This document shows, one piece after another, positions 30,640 to 39,862 of a stretch of 64,000 bases of DNA. Under the pieces are notes generated by a model. That model ran no database searches and was not told the DNA's origin. It worked only from the letters and a program-made list of their open reading frames with translations. The DNA is from Ornithinimicrobium sufpigmenti (lineage in GTDB: Bacteria > Actinomycetota > Actinomycetes > Actinomycetales > Dermatophilaceae). The position numbers and the translations under genes are program-made. The first letter of the stretch is position 1. Every line of letters starts with the position of its first letter. The stretch is taken from NCBI RefSeq assembly GCF_004322775.1, contig NZ_CP036403.1, forward strand, positions 992,001 to 1,056,000, read 5' to 3'.

Positions 30640-33600
30640 ATGGCCTACCCCAAGAAGCACACCGGCGCCGCCGGCCTGACGCCGTCCCCGGTCTTCCCGG
30701 AGATCGAGTGCGCGGTGCTGGACTACTGGGACGAGCACGGCACCTTCGCCAGGAGCGTCGAGCAGCGCGACGCGGGGGAGGACGGGTCCAACGAGTTCGT
30801 CTTCAACGACGGCCCGCCCTTCGCCAACGGGCTGCCGCACTACGGCCACCTGCTCACCGGCTACGTCAAGGACGTCGTGCCGCGCTACCAGACGATGCGC
30901 GGCAAGCGGGTGGAGCGGCGCTTCGGCTGGGACACCCACGGGCTGCCGGCCGAGCTGGAGGCGATGGACCAGCTGGGCATCAAGACCAAGGACGAGATCC
31001 TCCAGCTGGGGATCGAGAAGTTCAACGACGCCTGCCGCGAGTCGGTGCTGAAGTACACCCACGAGTGGGAGGAGTACGTCACCCGGCAGGCCCGCTGGGT
31101 CGACTTCGAGAACGACTACAAGACCCTCAACGTCGGCTACATGGAGTCGGTGCTGTGGGCGTTCAAGAGCCTGCACGACAAGGGCCTGGCCTACGAGGGC
31201 TTCCGCGTCCTGCCCTACTGCTGGAACGACGAGACCCCGCTGTCCAACCACGAGCTGCGGATGGACGAGGAGGTCTACCAGGTCCGGCGTGACCCGGCCG
31301 TGACCGTCGGCCTGCGGATCCTGCCCCGTGTGCCTGAGGGCGAGGATGAGCAGGGGTATGCGGCGTCCCCCGGCGGCGACCCGCTCGCCGGCGCCCTCGC
31401 GCTGGTCTGGACGACGACGCCGTGGACCCTGCCCTCCAACCTGGCGATCATGGTCGGGGAGGACATCGACTACGTCCTGGTCGAGTCGGACTTCACCGGA
31501 CGGACCGAGCGCTACCTGCTCGCCGAGGCGCGGCTGCCGGCCTACACGAACGAGCTGGGGGAGGAGCCCACGGTCGTCGGCCGGTACACCGGGGCCGAGC
31601 TCGCGGGGCGGTCCTACGTCCCGCCGTTCGGCTACTACCTCGGCTGGGAGCGGGCCCACCGCCTGGTCGTGGCCGAGTTCGTCACCACCACCGACGGCTC
31701 CGGGCTGGTGCACACGGCCGGCGCCTTCGGTGAGGAGGACAAGGTGGTCACCGACCGCGAGGGCATCGAGGCGGTGATGCCGGTCGGGGCGGACGGGCGC
31801 TTCACGCATCCCGTCGACGAGTACGCCGGTCAGCTCGTCTTCGACGCGAACGGCCCGATCGTGGACCACCTGAAGGCCGCGACGCGGGCGCAGGCGCCGG
31901 ACGCCGACCCTGCCGCGCTGGACACGGGTGCGGTCACCGGGGGCACGGTGCTGCTGCGCCGGGAGGCCTACGACCACTCTTACCCGCACTGCTGGCGCTG
32001 CCGCGAGCCGCTGATCTACAAGGGCGTGTCGTCCTGGTTCGTCGAGGTGACGAAGTTCAAGGACACGATGCTGCGCACCAACGAGGACATCACCTGGGTG
32101 CCCGAGCACGTCAAGCACGGGCAGTTCGGCAAGTGGCTGGAGAACGCCCGCGACTGGTCGATCTCCCGCAACCGGTTCTGGGGCAGCCCGATCCCCGTCT
32201 GGAAGTCCGACGACCCGGCCTACCCGCGGACCGACGTCTACGGGTCCCTCGAGGAGATCGAGCGCGACTTCGGCACGCTGCCGCGCAACCGGGACGGTGA
32301 GGTCGACCTGCACCGCCCGTTCGTCGACGAGCTCACCCGGCCCAACCCGGACGACCCGACGGGGAAGAGCACGATGCGCCGCGTCGAGGACGTGCTGGAC
32401 GTCTGGTTCGACTCCGGCTCGATGCCGTTCGCGCAGTGGCACTTCCCGTTCGAGAACACGCAGTGGTTCGAGCAGCACTACCCGGCCGACTTCATCGTCG
32501 AGTACATCGGCCAGACGCGCGGCTGGTTCTACACCATGCACGTCCTGGCGGCGGCGCTCTTCGACCGGCCGGCGTTCAGTCACTGCATCAGCCACGGCAT
32601 CGTGCTGGGCAACGACGGGCAGAAGATGTCCAAGTCGCTGAAGAACTACCCCGACGTGCGCGAGGTCTTCGACCGCGACGGGGCCGACGCCATGCGCTGG
32701 TTCCTGATGTCCAGCCCGATCCTGCGCGGCGGCAACCTCGTCGTCACCGAGCAGGGCATCCGCGAGGGCGTGCGCCAGGTGCTCATCCCGCTGTGGAACG
32801 CCTGGTACTTCTTCGGCCTCTACGCCAACGCCTCGAGCTACGAGGCCCGCTGGTCGACCGAGTCCACGGACCCGATGGACCGCTACATCCTGGCCAAGAC
32901 CCGGGAGTTCGTCACCGAGGTGCAGGCGGCCCAGGACCGCCTCGACATCGCCGGTGCCTGCGACGGCGTGCGGACCTTCGTCGACGTGCTGACCAACTGG
33001 TACATCCGCCGCTCCCGCGACCGCTTCTGGGGCGACGACCGGTCCGCGTTCGACACGCTCTACACGGTGCTCGAGGTGCTCTGCCGGGTCGCGGCACCGC
33101 TCTTGCCGCTCACCACCGAGGAGGTATGGCGCGGGCTCACCGGCGGCGAGTCGGTGCACCTCACCGACTGGCCGGACGTCGCCGACCTGCCCGAGGACCC
33201 GGAGCTGGTCGAGGCCATGGACGCGGTGCGCGAGGTCTGCTCCGCGACCCTGGCGCTGCGCAAGGCCGAGCAGCTGCGGGTGCGCCTGCCGCTGTCCTCG
33301 CTGAGCGTGGCCACGGCCAACGCCGACGTCCTGCGCCGGCACCCCGGGCTGGCCGACATCGTCCGCGACGAGGTCAACGTGCGCGAGGTCGTCGTGCTCG
33401 ACGTCGCCGAGGCCTCGGCGTCCGACTTCGGCGTGGAGCAGCGGCTCACGGTCAACGCACGGGCCGCCGGCCCTCGCCTGGGGCGCGAGGTGCAGACGGC
33501 GATCAAGGGCAGCAAGTCCGGTGACTGGTCGGTGGCCGAGGACGGCAGCGTCACCGCCGGCGGGCTCGCGCTCCTGGAGGGCGAGTTCACGCTGGAGACC

Positions 33601-34041
33601 GTCGTGGCGCAGGGTGAGGCCGGTGGCTCCAGGGCCACCGCCATGCTGCGCGGCGGCGGGTTCGTCGTGCTCGACACCGAGGTCACCGACGACCTGGCCC
33701 GCGAGGGCCTGGCCCGTGACCTCGTCCGGGCGGTGCAGGGCGCCCGCAAGGACGCCGGCCTGGAGATCACCGACCGGATCAGCCTCACCGTCGTCGGTGA
33801 CGACGACGTGTGGCAGGCCGCCAACGAGCACCAGAAGCTGGTCATGGACGAGACCCTGGCCGTGCAGTTCGGCGCTGCTGGCGCCGGCACCCCGCTGCCC
33901 CAGCCGCCGAAGCACAACCTCGGCGGCGGCACCGACCCGGATGGCGGCACCCAGCCGCGCATCACCTCATACACGACCTCGGCCACCCTGGACGGTGCCC
34001 GGACCGTGGACCTGCTGATCACCAAGGTGGATGCCCGATGA
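30640..34041 (+). CDS. ileS: Isoleucine--tRNA ligase (type 2, eukaryote-like)
   Basis: 1133 aa. It charges tRNA-Ile. The HIGH box is HYGH at 67-70 ([16 protein letters not shown]) and KMSKS is at 662-666 ([13 protein letters not shown]). A full CP1 editing domain, anticodon-binding domain and long C-terminal extension are present. The HYGH form and the length mark the IleRS2 class, which is known for natural resistance to mupirocin; that property is expected from the family, not shown here. The start at 30640 has GGAG nine bases upstream, inside the T-box sequestrator. It overlaps folC by 4 bp. Confidence 0.97.
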   Translation: MAYPKKHTGAAGLTPSPVFPEIECAVLDYWDEHGTFARSVEQRDAGEDGSNEFVFNDGPPFANGLPHYGHLLTGYVKDVVPRYQTMRGKRVERRFGWDTHGLPAELEAMDQLGIKTKDEILQLGIEKFNDACRESVLKYTHEWEEYVTRQARWVDFENDYKTLNVGYMESVLWAFKSLHDKGLAYEGFRVLPYCWNDETPLSNHELRMDEEVYQVRRDPAVTVGLRILPRVPEGEDEQGYAASPGGDPLAGALALVWTTTPWTLPSNLAIMVGEDIDYVLVESDFTGRTERYLLAEARLPAYTNELGEEPTVVGRYTGAELAGRSYVPPFGYYLGWERAHRLVVAEFVTTTDGSGLVHTAGAFGEEDKVVTDREGIEAVMPVGADGRFTHPVDEYAGQLVFDANGPIVDHLKAATRAQAPDADPAALDTGAVTGGTVLLRREAYDHSYPHCWRCREPLIYKGVSSWFVEVTKFKDTMLRTNEDITWVPEHVKHGQFGKWLENARDWSISRNRFWGSPIPVWKSDDPAYPRTDVYGSLEEIERDFGTLPRNRDGEVDLHRPFVDELTRPNPDDPTGKSTMRRVEDVLDVWFDSGSMPFAQWHFPFENTQWFEQHYPADFIVEYIGQTRGWFYTMHVLAAALFDRPAFSHCISHGIVLGNDGQKMSKSLKNYPDVREVFDRDGADAMRWFLMSSPILRGGNLVVTEQGIREGVRQVLIPLWNAWYFFGLYANASSYEARWSTESTDPMDRYILAKTREFVTEVQAAQDRLDIAGACDGVRTFVDVLTNWYIRRSRDRFWGDDRSAFDTLYTVLEVLCRVAAPLLPLTTEEVWRGLTGGESVHLTDWPDVADLPEDPELVEAMDAVREVCSATLALRKAEQLRVRLPLSSLSVATANADVLRRHPGLADIVRDEVNVREVVVLDVAEASASDFGVEQRLTVNARAAGPRLGREVQTAIKGSKSGDWSVAEDGSVTAGGLALLEGEFTLETVVAQGEAGGSRATAMLRGGGFVVLDTEVTDDLAREGLARDLVRAVQGARKDAGLEITDRISLTVVGDDDVWQAANEHQKLVMDETLAVQFGAAGAGTPLPQPPKHNLGGGTDPDGGTQPRITSYTTSATLDGARTVDLLITKVDAR

Positions 34042-35555
34042 GCGAGAAGTTCTTCGACGACAACGAACTGCCGCTGGAGGGCGACGACGACTACGGGCCC
34101 GACGGTCCGGCGCTCGAGGTCGACCCCGGTGCGGCCGTGCCGGAGGTGCGCTCCGGCGGCCGCCGGGCGCGCGTCGAGGAGGTCCCGCCCGAGCTGCGGG
34201 CGCGGTATGCCGAGGTCGTCGACGCGATCCTGGCGCGGACCCCCGAGCACATGCCCGAGCCGACGCTGCACCGCGTGGCCCGGGTGATGGAGCTGATGGG
34301 CGACCCGCAGCGGGCGTTCCCGATGATCCACCTCACGGGGACCAACGGCAAGACCTCCACGACGCGCTTCGTCGAGCGCATCCTGCGGGAGCTGGGGCTG
34401 CGCACCGGACGGTTCACCAGCCCGCACCTGCACGACATGCGCGAGCGGATCGCCCTCGACGGTGAGCCGATCGGCATCGAGGCGTTCCTGGCCACCTACG
34501 ACGACGTCATGCCCTTCGTCGAGATGGTCGACGCCGAGTCCCTGGCGGACGAGGACCCGCGGCGGCAGGTCCGGATGACCTACTTCGAGGTCGTCGTGTG
34601 CCTGGCGTATGCGGCGTTCGCCGACGCACCCGTGGACGTCGCGGTCGTCGAGGTCGGACTGGGCGGCGTCTGGGACGCCACCTCGGTCGCCGACGGGGTC
34701 GTCTCGGTCATCGCGCCGGTCGCCATCGACCACACCCGGCTGCTGGGCTCGACGCTGGAGGAGATCGCCACCGAGAAGTCGGGGATCATCAAGGAGGGTG
34801 CCCTCACGGTGGCCGCGGTCCAGGAGCCCGAGGTCATGCAGATCCTCGCGGACCGCGCCGAGGAGACCGGTGCCGACCTTCGCGCCGAGGGGGTGTCCTT
34901 CGGCGTGCTCTCCCGCGAGGTCGCCGTCGGCGGCCAGCAGCTGTCGGTGCGGGGACTGGCGGGGGACTACCCAGACCTGTTCCTGCCGCTCTTCGGCGCG
35001 CACCAGGCGCACAACGCCGCGCTCGCGATCGCGGCGGTCGAGGCGTTCGTCGGCGGCGGCGAGCAGCCCATCGACGCCGAGGTGCTGCGGGCCGGGCTGG
35101 CTGGGTTCACCTCCCCGGGCCGGCTGGAGATCGTGCGCCGCTCGCCCACCGTCCTGGTGGACGCCGCGCACAACCCGGCCGGGGTGGCTGCGCTCGCCGC
35201 CGCGCTGCAGGAGTCGTTCACCTTCACCCGCCTGGTCGGGCTGCTCGCGGTCCTGGAGGACAAGGACGCCGAGTCGATGATCCAGGAGCTGGAGTCCGTC
35301 CTGGACCACGTCGTGGTCACCCGCACCACCTCGCCCCGGGCCATCCGCCCGCAGCGGCTCGGCGAGATGTGCGCCGAGTACTTCGGCCAGGACCGCGTCA
35401 CCGTCGTCCAGGACCTGCCGGACGCCCTCGACGTCGCCGCCGGCCTGGCCGACGACAGCAGCAGTGGCGGCGGCGTCGCCGGCGCAGTCCTGGCGACCGG
35501 CTCGATCACCACCGCCGCCGAGGTCCGGGCGCTGCTCGGCGTCACCACCACCTGA
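34038..35555 (+). CDS. folC: Folylpolyglutamate synthase / dihydrofolate synthase
   Basis: 505 aa. It adds glutamate to dihydropteroate and folates in the cytoplasm. The P-loop [18 protein letters not shown] starts near residue 99, followed by [20 protein letters not shown], the Mur-ligase central signature ([20 protein letters not shown]) and [20 protein letters not shown]. An N-terminal extension of about 65 acidic residues ([19 protein letters not shown]) precedes the catalytic core and is longer than in most FolC. ATGA overlap with ileS means that both are expressed from the T-box transcript. A 22-bp repeat array begins ten bases after the stop. Confidence 0.95.
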   Translation: MSEKFFDDNELPLEGDDDYGPDGPALEVDPGAAVPEVRSGGRRARVEEVPPELRARYAEVVDAILARTPEHMPEPTLHRVARVMELMGDPQRAFPMIHLTGTNGKTSTTRFVERILRELGLRTGRFTSPHLHDMRERIALDGEPIGIEAFLATYDDVMPFVEMVDAESLADEDPRRQVRMTYFEVVVCLAYAAFADAPVDVAVVEVGLGGVWDATSVADGVVSVIAPVAIDHTRLLGSTLEEIATEKSGIIKEGALTVAAVQEPEVMQILADRAEETGADLRAEGVSFGVLSREVAVGGQQLSVRGLAGDYPDLFLPLFGAHQAHNAALAIAAVEAFVGGGEQPIDAEVLRAGLAGFTSPGRLEIVRRSPTVLVDAAHNPAGVAALAAALQESFTFTRLVGLLAVLEDKDAESMIQELESVLDHVVVTRTTSPRAIRPQRLGEMCAEYFGQDRVTVVQDLPDALDVAAGLADDSSSGGGVAGAVLATGSITTAAEVRALLGVTTT

Positions 35556-35564
35556 CCCCCGCGG

Positions 35565-35853
35565 CCCCGACAGAACACGCGAAAGAGCCCCACAGAACAC
35601 GGGAAAGGTCCCATCAGGACACGCCAAAGAGCCGGACAGAACACGGGAAAGGTCCCATCAGGACACGCGGAAGGCGCGACAGGACACCTGCGGAGCGCTC
35701 ACGTGTGTTCTGATCGGCCGTCGGGGGTGTTCTGATGGGCCTTTTGGCGTGTTCTGTCGGGCCTTGTGACGTGTTCTGATGGGCCTTTTGGCGTGTTCTG
35801 TCGGGCCTTGTGACGTGTTCTGATGGGCCTTTTGACGTGTCCTGATGGCGCAG
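35565..35853. repeat. 22-bp tandem repeat array with central inversion and 44-bp super-repeat (locus E)
   Basis: This array fills the gap between the convergent folC and DUF305 genes. The left arm has six units at 35565, 35587, 35609, 35631, 35653 and 35675 containing CAGAACACG, CAGGACACG and similar. A pivot follows near 35697-35705. The right arm has six units at 35706, 35728, 35750, 35772, 35794 and 35816 plus a partial seventh, built on TGTTCTGATGGGCC plus TTTTGGCG. Units 35728/35772 are identical, and so are 35750/35794, so the right arm repeats with a 44-bp period. The remaining bases to 35896 show nothing else. Confidence 0.94.
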
Positions 35854-35896
35854 AGGCGGCTCCAGGTCGAGGTCACCGACGCTGGTCGAGCTCGGC

Positions 35897-36700
35897 TCAG
35901 TGGCCGTCGTGGTCGACCTGGTCGCCCTGTTCGCCTTGGTCCTCACTGTCGTCGGTGACACTGCCCTGCTGGCTGGCGACCCAGGCGTCGATGTCCTCCC
36001 GGGCCTGCGAGTCCCTCTCCTCCAGCATGTCCTTCATCAGGGTGACCTCGCCGAACTGGGCGTTGACCATCCGCTGCGCGGCGGCCCGCACCTGGGGGGA
36101 GTCGGCGTTGCGCAGCGCGTCCTCGGCCATCTCCACCCCCGCGATGTGGTGGGTCGTCATCAGCTGCAGGTAGAGGATCTCAGCCTCGTCCCCCTCGGCG
36201 TCGGTGAGCTCCTGGATCTCCACCGGCGAGGCCATCCCGGCCATCGGCACGCCCGGGGGCAGCGCCTCGGCCGCGTGGTGGTCGTGCTCCATCCAGACCA
36301 TCCGCTCACCGTCGGGGGAGGCGAAGGGCAGCCCCCAGGACTGCAGCCAGGTCATCATCATCCCGCGCTCGGTGGCCTGGTTGTTGGCGATGTCGATCGC
36401 CAAGCGGCCCACGGCGTGGTCGTCGGTCCGCTCCAGGACCAGGAAGCTCATCTCGATCGCCTGGGCGTGGTGCTCGCTCATGTCGCGGGCGAAGCCGGCA
36501 TCGACGCTGTCGTCACCCGGGGTGCGCTCGCCGAAGGTCAGCCAGCCCAGCAGCACCCCGAGGCTGAGCGCCAGGACGGTCACGGCCGCCAGGGCCGGCG
36601 CGCCGAAGGTGCGCCACCGGTCGCGGGGAGCTGCGGGGGCCGGGGCCGGTCCTTGACCATCCTGCGCCGTCGCCGGCTGCTCGGCGTCGTGCTCGGTCAT
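35897..36700 (-). CDS. DUF305 family protein
   Basis: 267 aa. One N-terminal membrane helix (LAAVTVLALSLGVLLGWLTF, about 37-57) anchors an extracytoplasmic DUF305 domain. Typical His- and Met-rich motifs are FARDMSEHHAQAIEMSFLV, ATERGMMMTWLQSWG and LQLMTTHHIAGVEMAEDAL. These resemble ferritin-like four-helix proteins, often linked to copper, but the role is unproven. The Met/His patch WMEHDHHAAEALPPGVPMAG supports metal binding. It overlaps the DUF3105 gene by 4 bp and forms a two-gene unit with it. The C-terminus is acidic (DDSEDQGEQGDQVDHDGH). Confidence 0.87.
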   Translation of the reverse strand: MTEHDAEQPATAQDGQGPAPAPAAPRDRWRTFGAPALAAVTVLALSLGVLLGWLTFGERTPGDDSVDAGFARDMSEHHAQAIEMSFLVLERTDDHAVGRLAIDIANNQATERGMMMTWLQSWGLPFASPDGERMVWMEHDHHAAEALPPGVPMAGMASPVEIQELTDAEGDEAEILYLQLMTTHHIAGVEMAEDALRNADSPQVRAAAQRMVNAQFGEVTLMKDMLEERDSQAREDIDAWVASQQGSVTDDSEDQGEQGDQVDHDGH

Positions 36701-37329
36701 CCGCGCGGGACGAGGTCGATCGAGGTGCCGTTGCTGCACAGGGCTCCCGGCTCGGGGGTCTTGGGCCCCTGCTTGTACTCGCGGATGAAGGCCTGCAGGG
36801 TGCGCTCCTCCGCCTCGTCGAGCTTGAGCTGGGTGTCCCACGAGGTCGCGACGACGGGGGAGTCCTGCGCACCCAGGGGGCTGACCATCAGGTACTCCTG
36901 CTCACCCAGCTCCTCCAGCACCGCGATCTGGTCGGCCGGCAGGCTGGGCTGGTAGGTCAACCAGACCGCGCCGTGCTCCAGGGAGTGCACGACGTGCTCC
37001 AGCGGCAGCTCCTCCTGGTAGACCCCGCAGTTGAACCACGTCGGGTGGTGCGGGCCGCCGACGGGGGGCATTACCTCGTAGTCGACCGGCTCGGTGGTGT
37101 GCACCTGGCCGCTGTTCTCGTACTCCTCGACCGCGGACAGGTCGACCAGCGCGGGCGAGTCCCGGATGATCGCCCAGGCCACCAGCCCCACGATGAGGGT
37201 CAGGATCAGTGCGACAGCGGCCCAGATGAGCCCGCCGCGGCGACGCTCGGCCGCGGCGCCGGCCTTCTGGATCTTGGCCACCTTGGCCGCGCGGTCGGAG
37301 CCGGCGGGCGAGCGGTCGGGTCGAGGCAT
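36697..37329 (-). CDS. DUF3105 family membrane-anchored protein
   Basis: 210 aa. A basic N-terminus is followed by a membrane helix (LIWAAVALILTLIVGLVAWAI, about 34-54) and an extracytoplasmic DUF3105 domain with GPHHPTWFNCGVYQEELP, HVVHSLEHGAVWLTYQP and SWDTQLKLDE. Conserved His residues and a Cys pair (C in FNCGVY and in ALCSNG) suggest metal or redox chemistry. DUF3105 and DUF305 genes are often neighbours in Actinobacteria; the joint function is unknown. Transcribed first, with the DUF305 gene overlapping its stop. The pair runs opposite to folC and ndk. Confidence 0.86.
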   Translation of the reverse strand: MPRPDRSPAGSDRAAKVAKIQKAGAAAERRRGGLIWAAVALILTLIVGLVAWAIIRDSPALVDLSAVEEYENSGQVHTTEPVDYEVMPPVGGPHHPTWFNCGVYQEELPLEHVVHSLEHGAVWLTYQPSLPADQIAVLEELGEQEYLMVSPLGAQDSPVVATSWDTQLKLDEAEERTLQAFIREYKQGPKTPEPGALCSNGTSIDLVPRG

Positions 37330-37437
37330 GGTCGGAGGACCTCCTGGCTGGGGGGCGAGAAACTGCCCACAGGGTATGCGGTAGGCCTGGGAGCCAGGTC
37401 AACGGATCGGGTCCCTGGGTCTGGGAGGATGGCGCGT

Positions 37438-37824
37438 GTGACTCTCGGCATCCTCACCCGACGGCTGTGCGGCGCAACCCTGCTCGCCCAGGCGCTCTCC
37501 GTCTTCTTCGGCGCTCTCGTGGCGTGGCGCCTGGCCCAGGCCTTCGACGACACCCAGGCTGACCTGTACCTGGTCGGCGGGGTCGCGCTCGCCCTGCTGT
37601 GCGTGGTGGCCATCGGGGCGCTGCGGAGCCGGCACGGGGTCGCGCTGGGCTGGGCGGTCCAGGTCCTCACCCTCGCCTCGGCGCTGGTGCTGCCGGCGAT
37701 GGTCATCGTGGCGGGCATCTTCGGCACGCTCTGGCTCCTCTGCCTGCGGCACGGCCGCCGGATGGATGCGGTCAACGCCGAGCGCGAGGCGCAGGCCCGC
37801 CAGCTGAGCGAAGGCGAGGGCTGA
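37438..37824 (+). CDS. DUF4233 domain membrane protein
   Basis: 128 aa with four membrane helices ([76 protein letters not shown]). DUF4233 genes lie between folC and ndk across Actinobacteria (Rv2446c in M. tuberculosis), and the function is unknown. The GTG at 37438 is preferred because GGGAGG lies seven bases upstream; the in-frame ATG at 37429 sits inside that site. Here it is separated from folC by a repeat array and the reversed DUF305/DUF3105 pair. Its stop adjoins uppP. Confidence 0.85.
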   Translation: MTLGILTRRLCGATLLAQALSVFFGALVAWRLAQAFDDTQADLYLVGGVALALLCVVAIGALRSRHGVALGWAVQVLTLASALVLPAMVIVAGIFGTLWLLCLRHGRRMDAVNAEREAQARQLSEGEG

Positions 37825-37825
37825 G

Positions 37826-38653
37826 GTGGACTTCCTGACCGCGGCCGTCCTCGGCCTCGTCCAGGGCCTCACCGAGTTCCTCCCCGTCTCCTCCAGCGCC
37901 CACCTGTCGGTGGTCGGACGGTTCCTGGGCCAGGAGGATCCGGGGGCGGCCTTCACGGCCATCACCCAGCTGGGCACCGAGGCTGCGGTCCTCATCTACT
38001 TCTGGCGGGACATCTGGCGGATCGTGCGCCAGTGGTCTCTCGCCCTGGTGGGCAAGGTGCCGCAGAGTGACCCGGACGCCCGGATGGGCTGGCTGGTCAT
38101 CCTCGGCTCCATCCCCATCGGCGTGCTCGGGCTGCTCTTCCAGGACTCCATCGAGACCCAGCTGCGCAGCCTGTGGATCACCGCCACGATGCTGCTCGTC
38201 TTCTCCTTCGTCATCCTTCTCGCCGAGAAGGTGGGGCAGCAGACCAAGCAGATGCGGGAGCTGTCCTGGCGCGACGGCATCCTGTACGGCCTGTGGCAGG
38301 CGGTCGCGCTCATCCCCGGCGTCTCCCGCAGCGGTGGCACCATCTCCGGCGGTCTCTTCCTGGGTTACACCCGGGAGGCGGCCGCCCGCTACTCCTTCCT
38401 GCTGGCCATCCCCGCAGTGCTCGCCTCGGGCGGGTTCCAGGTCTACAAGTCCCTCAACGAGACGACCGCCATCGCCGTGGCGTGGGGCCCGCTGTGGCTG
38501 GCCACCGGCATCGCCTTCGTCGTCGGCTTCGCGGTGATCGCGTGGTTCATGCGCTACATCAGCACCCACACGTTCACCCCGTTCGTCATCTACCGGATCG
38601 TCCTGGCCCTGGTGCTCTTCGGGCTGCTCGGGTTCGGCGTCATCGCGCCCTGA
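37826..38653 (+). CDS. uppP: Undecaprenyl-diphosphatase
   Basis: 275 aa, GTG start. An integral membrane phosphatase that recycles undecaprenyl pyrophosphate to the monophosphate carrier used for peptidoglycan; it confers bacitracin tolerance in the family. BacA/UppP signatures are [14 protein letters not shown] (E17, H26) and [17 protein letters not shown] (R168). About eight membrane helices. The start lies two bases after the DUF4233 stop, and GAAGGCGAGG upstream could serve as the ribosome site. Its insertion between DUF4233 and ndk is not the usual order. Confidence 0.94.
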   Translation: MDFLTAAVLGLVQGLTEFLPVSSSAHLSVVGRFLGQEDPGAAFTAITQLGTEAAVLIYFWRDIWRIVRQWSLALVGKVPQSDPDARMGWLVILGSIPIGVLGLLFQDSIETQLRSLWITATMLLVFSFVILLAEKVGQQTKQMRELSWRDGILYGLWQAVALIPGVSRSGGTISGGLFLGYTREAAARYSFLLAIPAVLASGGFQVYKSLNETTAIAVAWGPLWLATGIAFVVGFAVIAWFMRYISTHTFTPFVIYRIVLALVLFGLLGFGVIAP

Positions 38654-38725
38654 GGTGACCTCCGGGTCGCCCGGCCTACCGACGGCGCGCGGCGGGCACG
38701 GCACACACCGCATACCCTGGGTGCC

Positions 38726-39163
38726 GTGACCGAGACCCCCCAGACCGAACGCTCCCTCATCCTCGTCAAGCCCGACGGCTACCGTCGGGGGCTCACCGGG
38801 GAGGTGCTGCGCCGCATCGAGGCCAAGGGCTACTCGTTGGCCGCCCTCGCCGTGGTGACCCCCACCCGTGAGCAGCTGGCGCAGCACTATGCCGAGCACG
38901 AGGGCAAGCCGTTCTACGAGCCGCTCGTGGAGTTCATGCTGTCGGGACCGGTGACGGCGGCGATCGTCGAGGGCCACGGCTGCATCGCCGGCTTCCGCTC
39001 CCTGGCGGGGGCCACCGACCCCACCACGGCCGCGCCCGGCACGATCCGGGGCGACCTGGGCCGCGACTGGGGGCTGAAGGTGCAGCAGAACATCGTGCAC
39101 GGCTCGGACTCGCCCGAGTCCGCCGCCCGCGAGATCGCGATCTGGTTTCCCCAGCACGCCTGA
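38726..39163 (+). CDS. ndk: Nucleoside-diphosphate kinase
   Basis: 145 aa, GTG start. It balances nucleoside triphosphate pools by phosphate transfer from ATP. The phospho-histidine is H125 in NIVHGSDSPESA, and SLILVKPDGYRRGLTGEVL is the N-terminal signature. TACCCT at 38713-38718 ends seven bases before the GTG and there is no ribosome site, so the mRNA is probably leaderless. Usually followed by rne or mreB in Actinobacteria; here two unrelated genes intervene before mreB. Confidence 0.97.
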   Translation: MTETPQTERSLILVKPDGYRRGLTGEVLRRIEAKGYSLAALAVVTPTREQLAQHYAEHEGKPFYEPLVEFMLSGPVTAAIVEGHGCIAGFRSLAGATDPTTAAPGTIRGDLGRDWGLKVQQNIVHGSDSPESAAREIAIWFPQHA

Positions 39164-39340
39164 TCTGGTTCCGCGCGCATTCCGCGCGCACGCCCGAGAG
39201 TTTCCGCTGCACCCGCATGCCCGCACCGCCTGTCGGTGAGGCTTGCGGTTGCAGGCCGGTCGTCCCCCCAGGAGAGTGAGGACCGGGCCAGGGCGCAGCC
39301 CGCGCCGGCTCGTTCGACACCACCTTCAGGAGGGACGGCC

Positions 39341-39862
39341 ATGACCGACCAGACGACACCCGGCCACGAGGGCAGCGACCTGGGCGACCAGTTCGCCAGC
39401 GCAGGCGGGCCCGACGGCGCGCTCGCGGGCATGGGCACCGCCGATCGCGAAGGCAAGGACACGGTCGGCAGCGGCGACGCCTTCGCCTCGTCCGACCGGC
39501 GTCCGGACGACGCGGTCACCGAGTTCGACGCCCTGGCCCAGCCCGGTCCCGGCAAGATGGGCGGCGCCTACCCCGAGCAGGGCGGCGGGACTGATGGCGG
39601 TGCAGACGGCGGCGCCGATGGCGGTGCTGACGGGGGAGCGGATGGTGGTGCCGACGGCGGCGCCGATGGGGGAGCTGACGGTGGCGCGGATGGTGGTGCC
39701 GGCGGGGGAGCGGATGGTGGTGCCGACGGTGGCGCGGATGGTGGTGCCGACGGTGGCGCGGATGGCGGCGCTCAGCGAGGAGCCGACGGCGGAGCCGATG
39801 GTGGCGCGGATGGCGGTGCTGACGGTGGCGCGGACGGCGGTGCGGACAGGTCCGCGGGGTGA
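39341..39862 (+). CDS. Gly-Ala-Asp tetrapeptide-repeat protein
   Basis: 173 aa. The first 80 residues are polar (HEGSDLGDQFASAGGPDGAL and SSDRRPDDAVTEFDALAQPG). The rest is a low-complexity run of GGAD tetrapeptides, encoded by 12-bp DNA repeats whose third bases vary (GAT or GAC, GCG, GCC or GCT). There is no signal peptide, membrane helix or known domain. Strong AGGAGG site upstream. Its TGA overlaps the GTG of the JmjC-like oxygenase, so translation is coupled and the two probably act together. Function unknown. Confidence 0.8.
   Translation: MTDQTTPGHEGSDLGDQFASAGGPDGALAGMGTADREGKDTVGSGDAFASSDRRPDDAVTEFDALAQPGPGKMGGAYPEQGGGTDGGADGGADGGADGGADGGADGGADGGADGGADGGAGGGADGGADGGADGGADGGADGGAQRGADGGADGGADGGADGGADGGADRSAG
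39581..39853 (+). repeat. 12-bp coding repeats (GGAD)n
   Basis: A run of 12-bp units of the type GGTGCCGACGGC and GGCGCGGATGGT, roughly 20 copies, with occasional changes (GAGG at about 39697, AQRG at about 39772). Copy number is likely to vary between strains. Confidence 0.85.

Noticed and set aside
30448..33915. An 1155-codon open frame on the minus strand opposite ileS
   Set aside because: It is a GC-bias shadow of ileS. Its translation is Val/Gly/Arg/His-rich with no domain, while the plus strand encodes a full synthetase.
35565..35853. CRISPR array
   Set aside because: Units are contiguous with an exact 22-bp period, there are no spacers, the orientation reverses in the middle and there are no cas genes.
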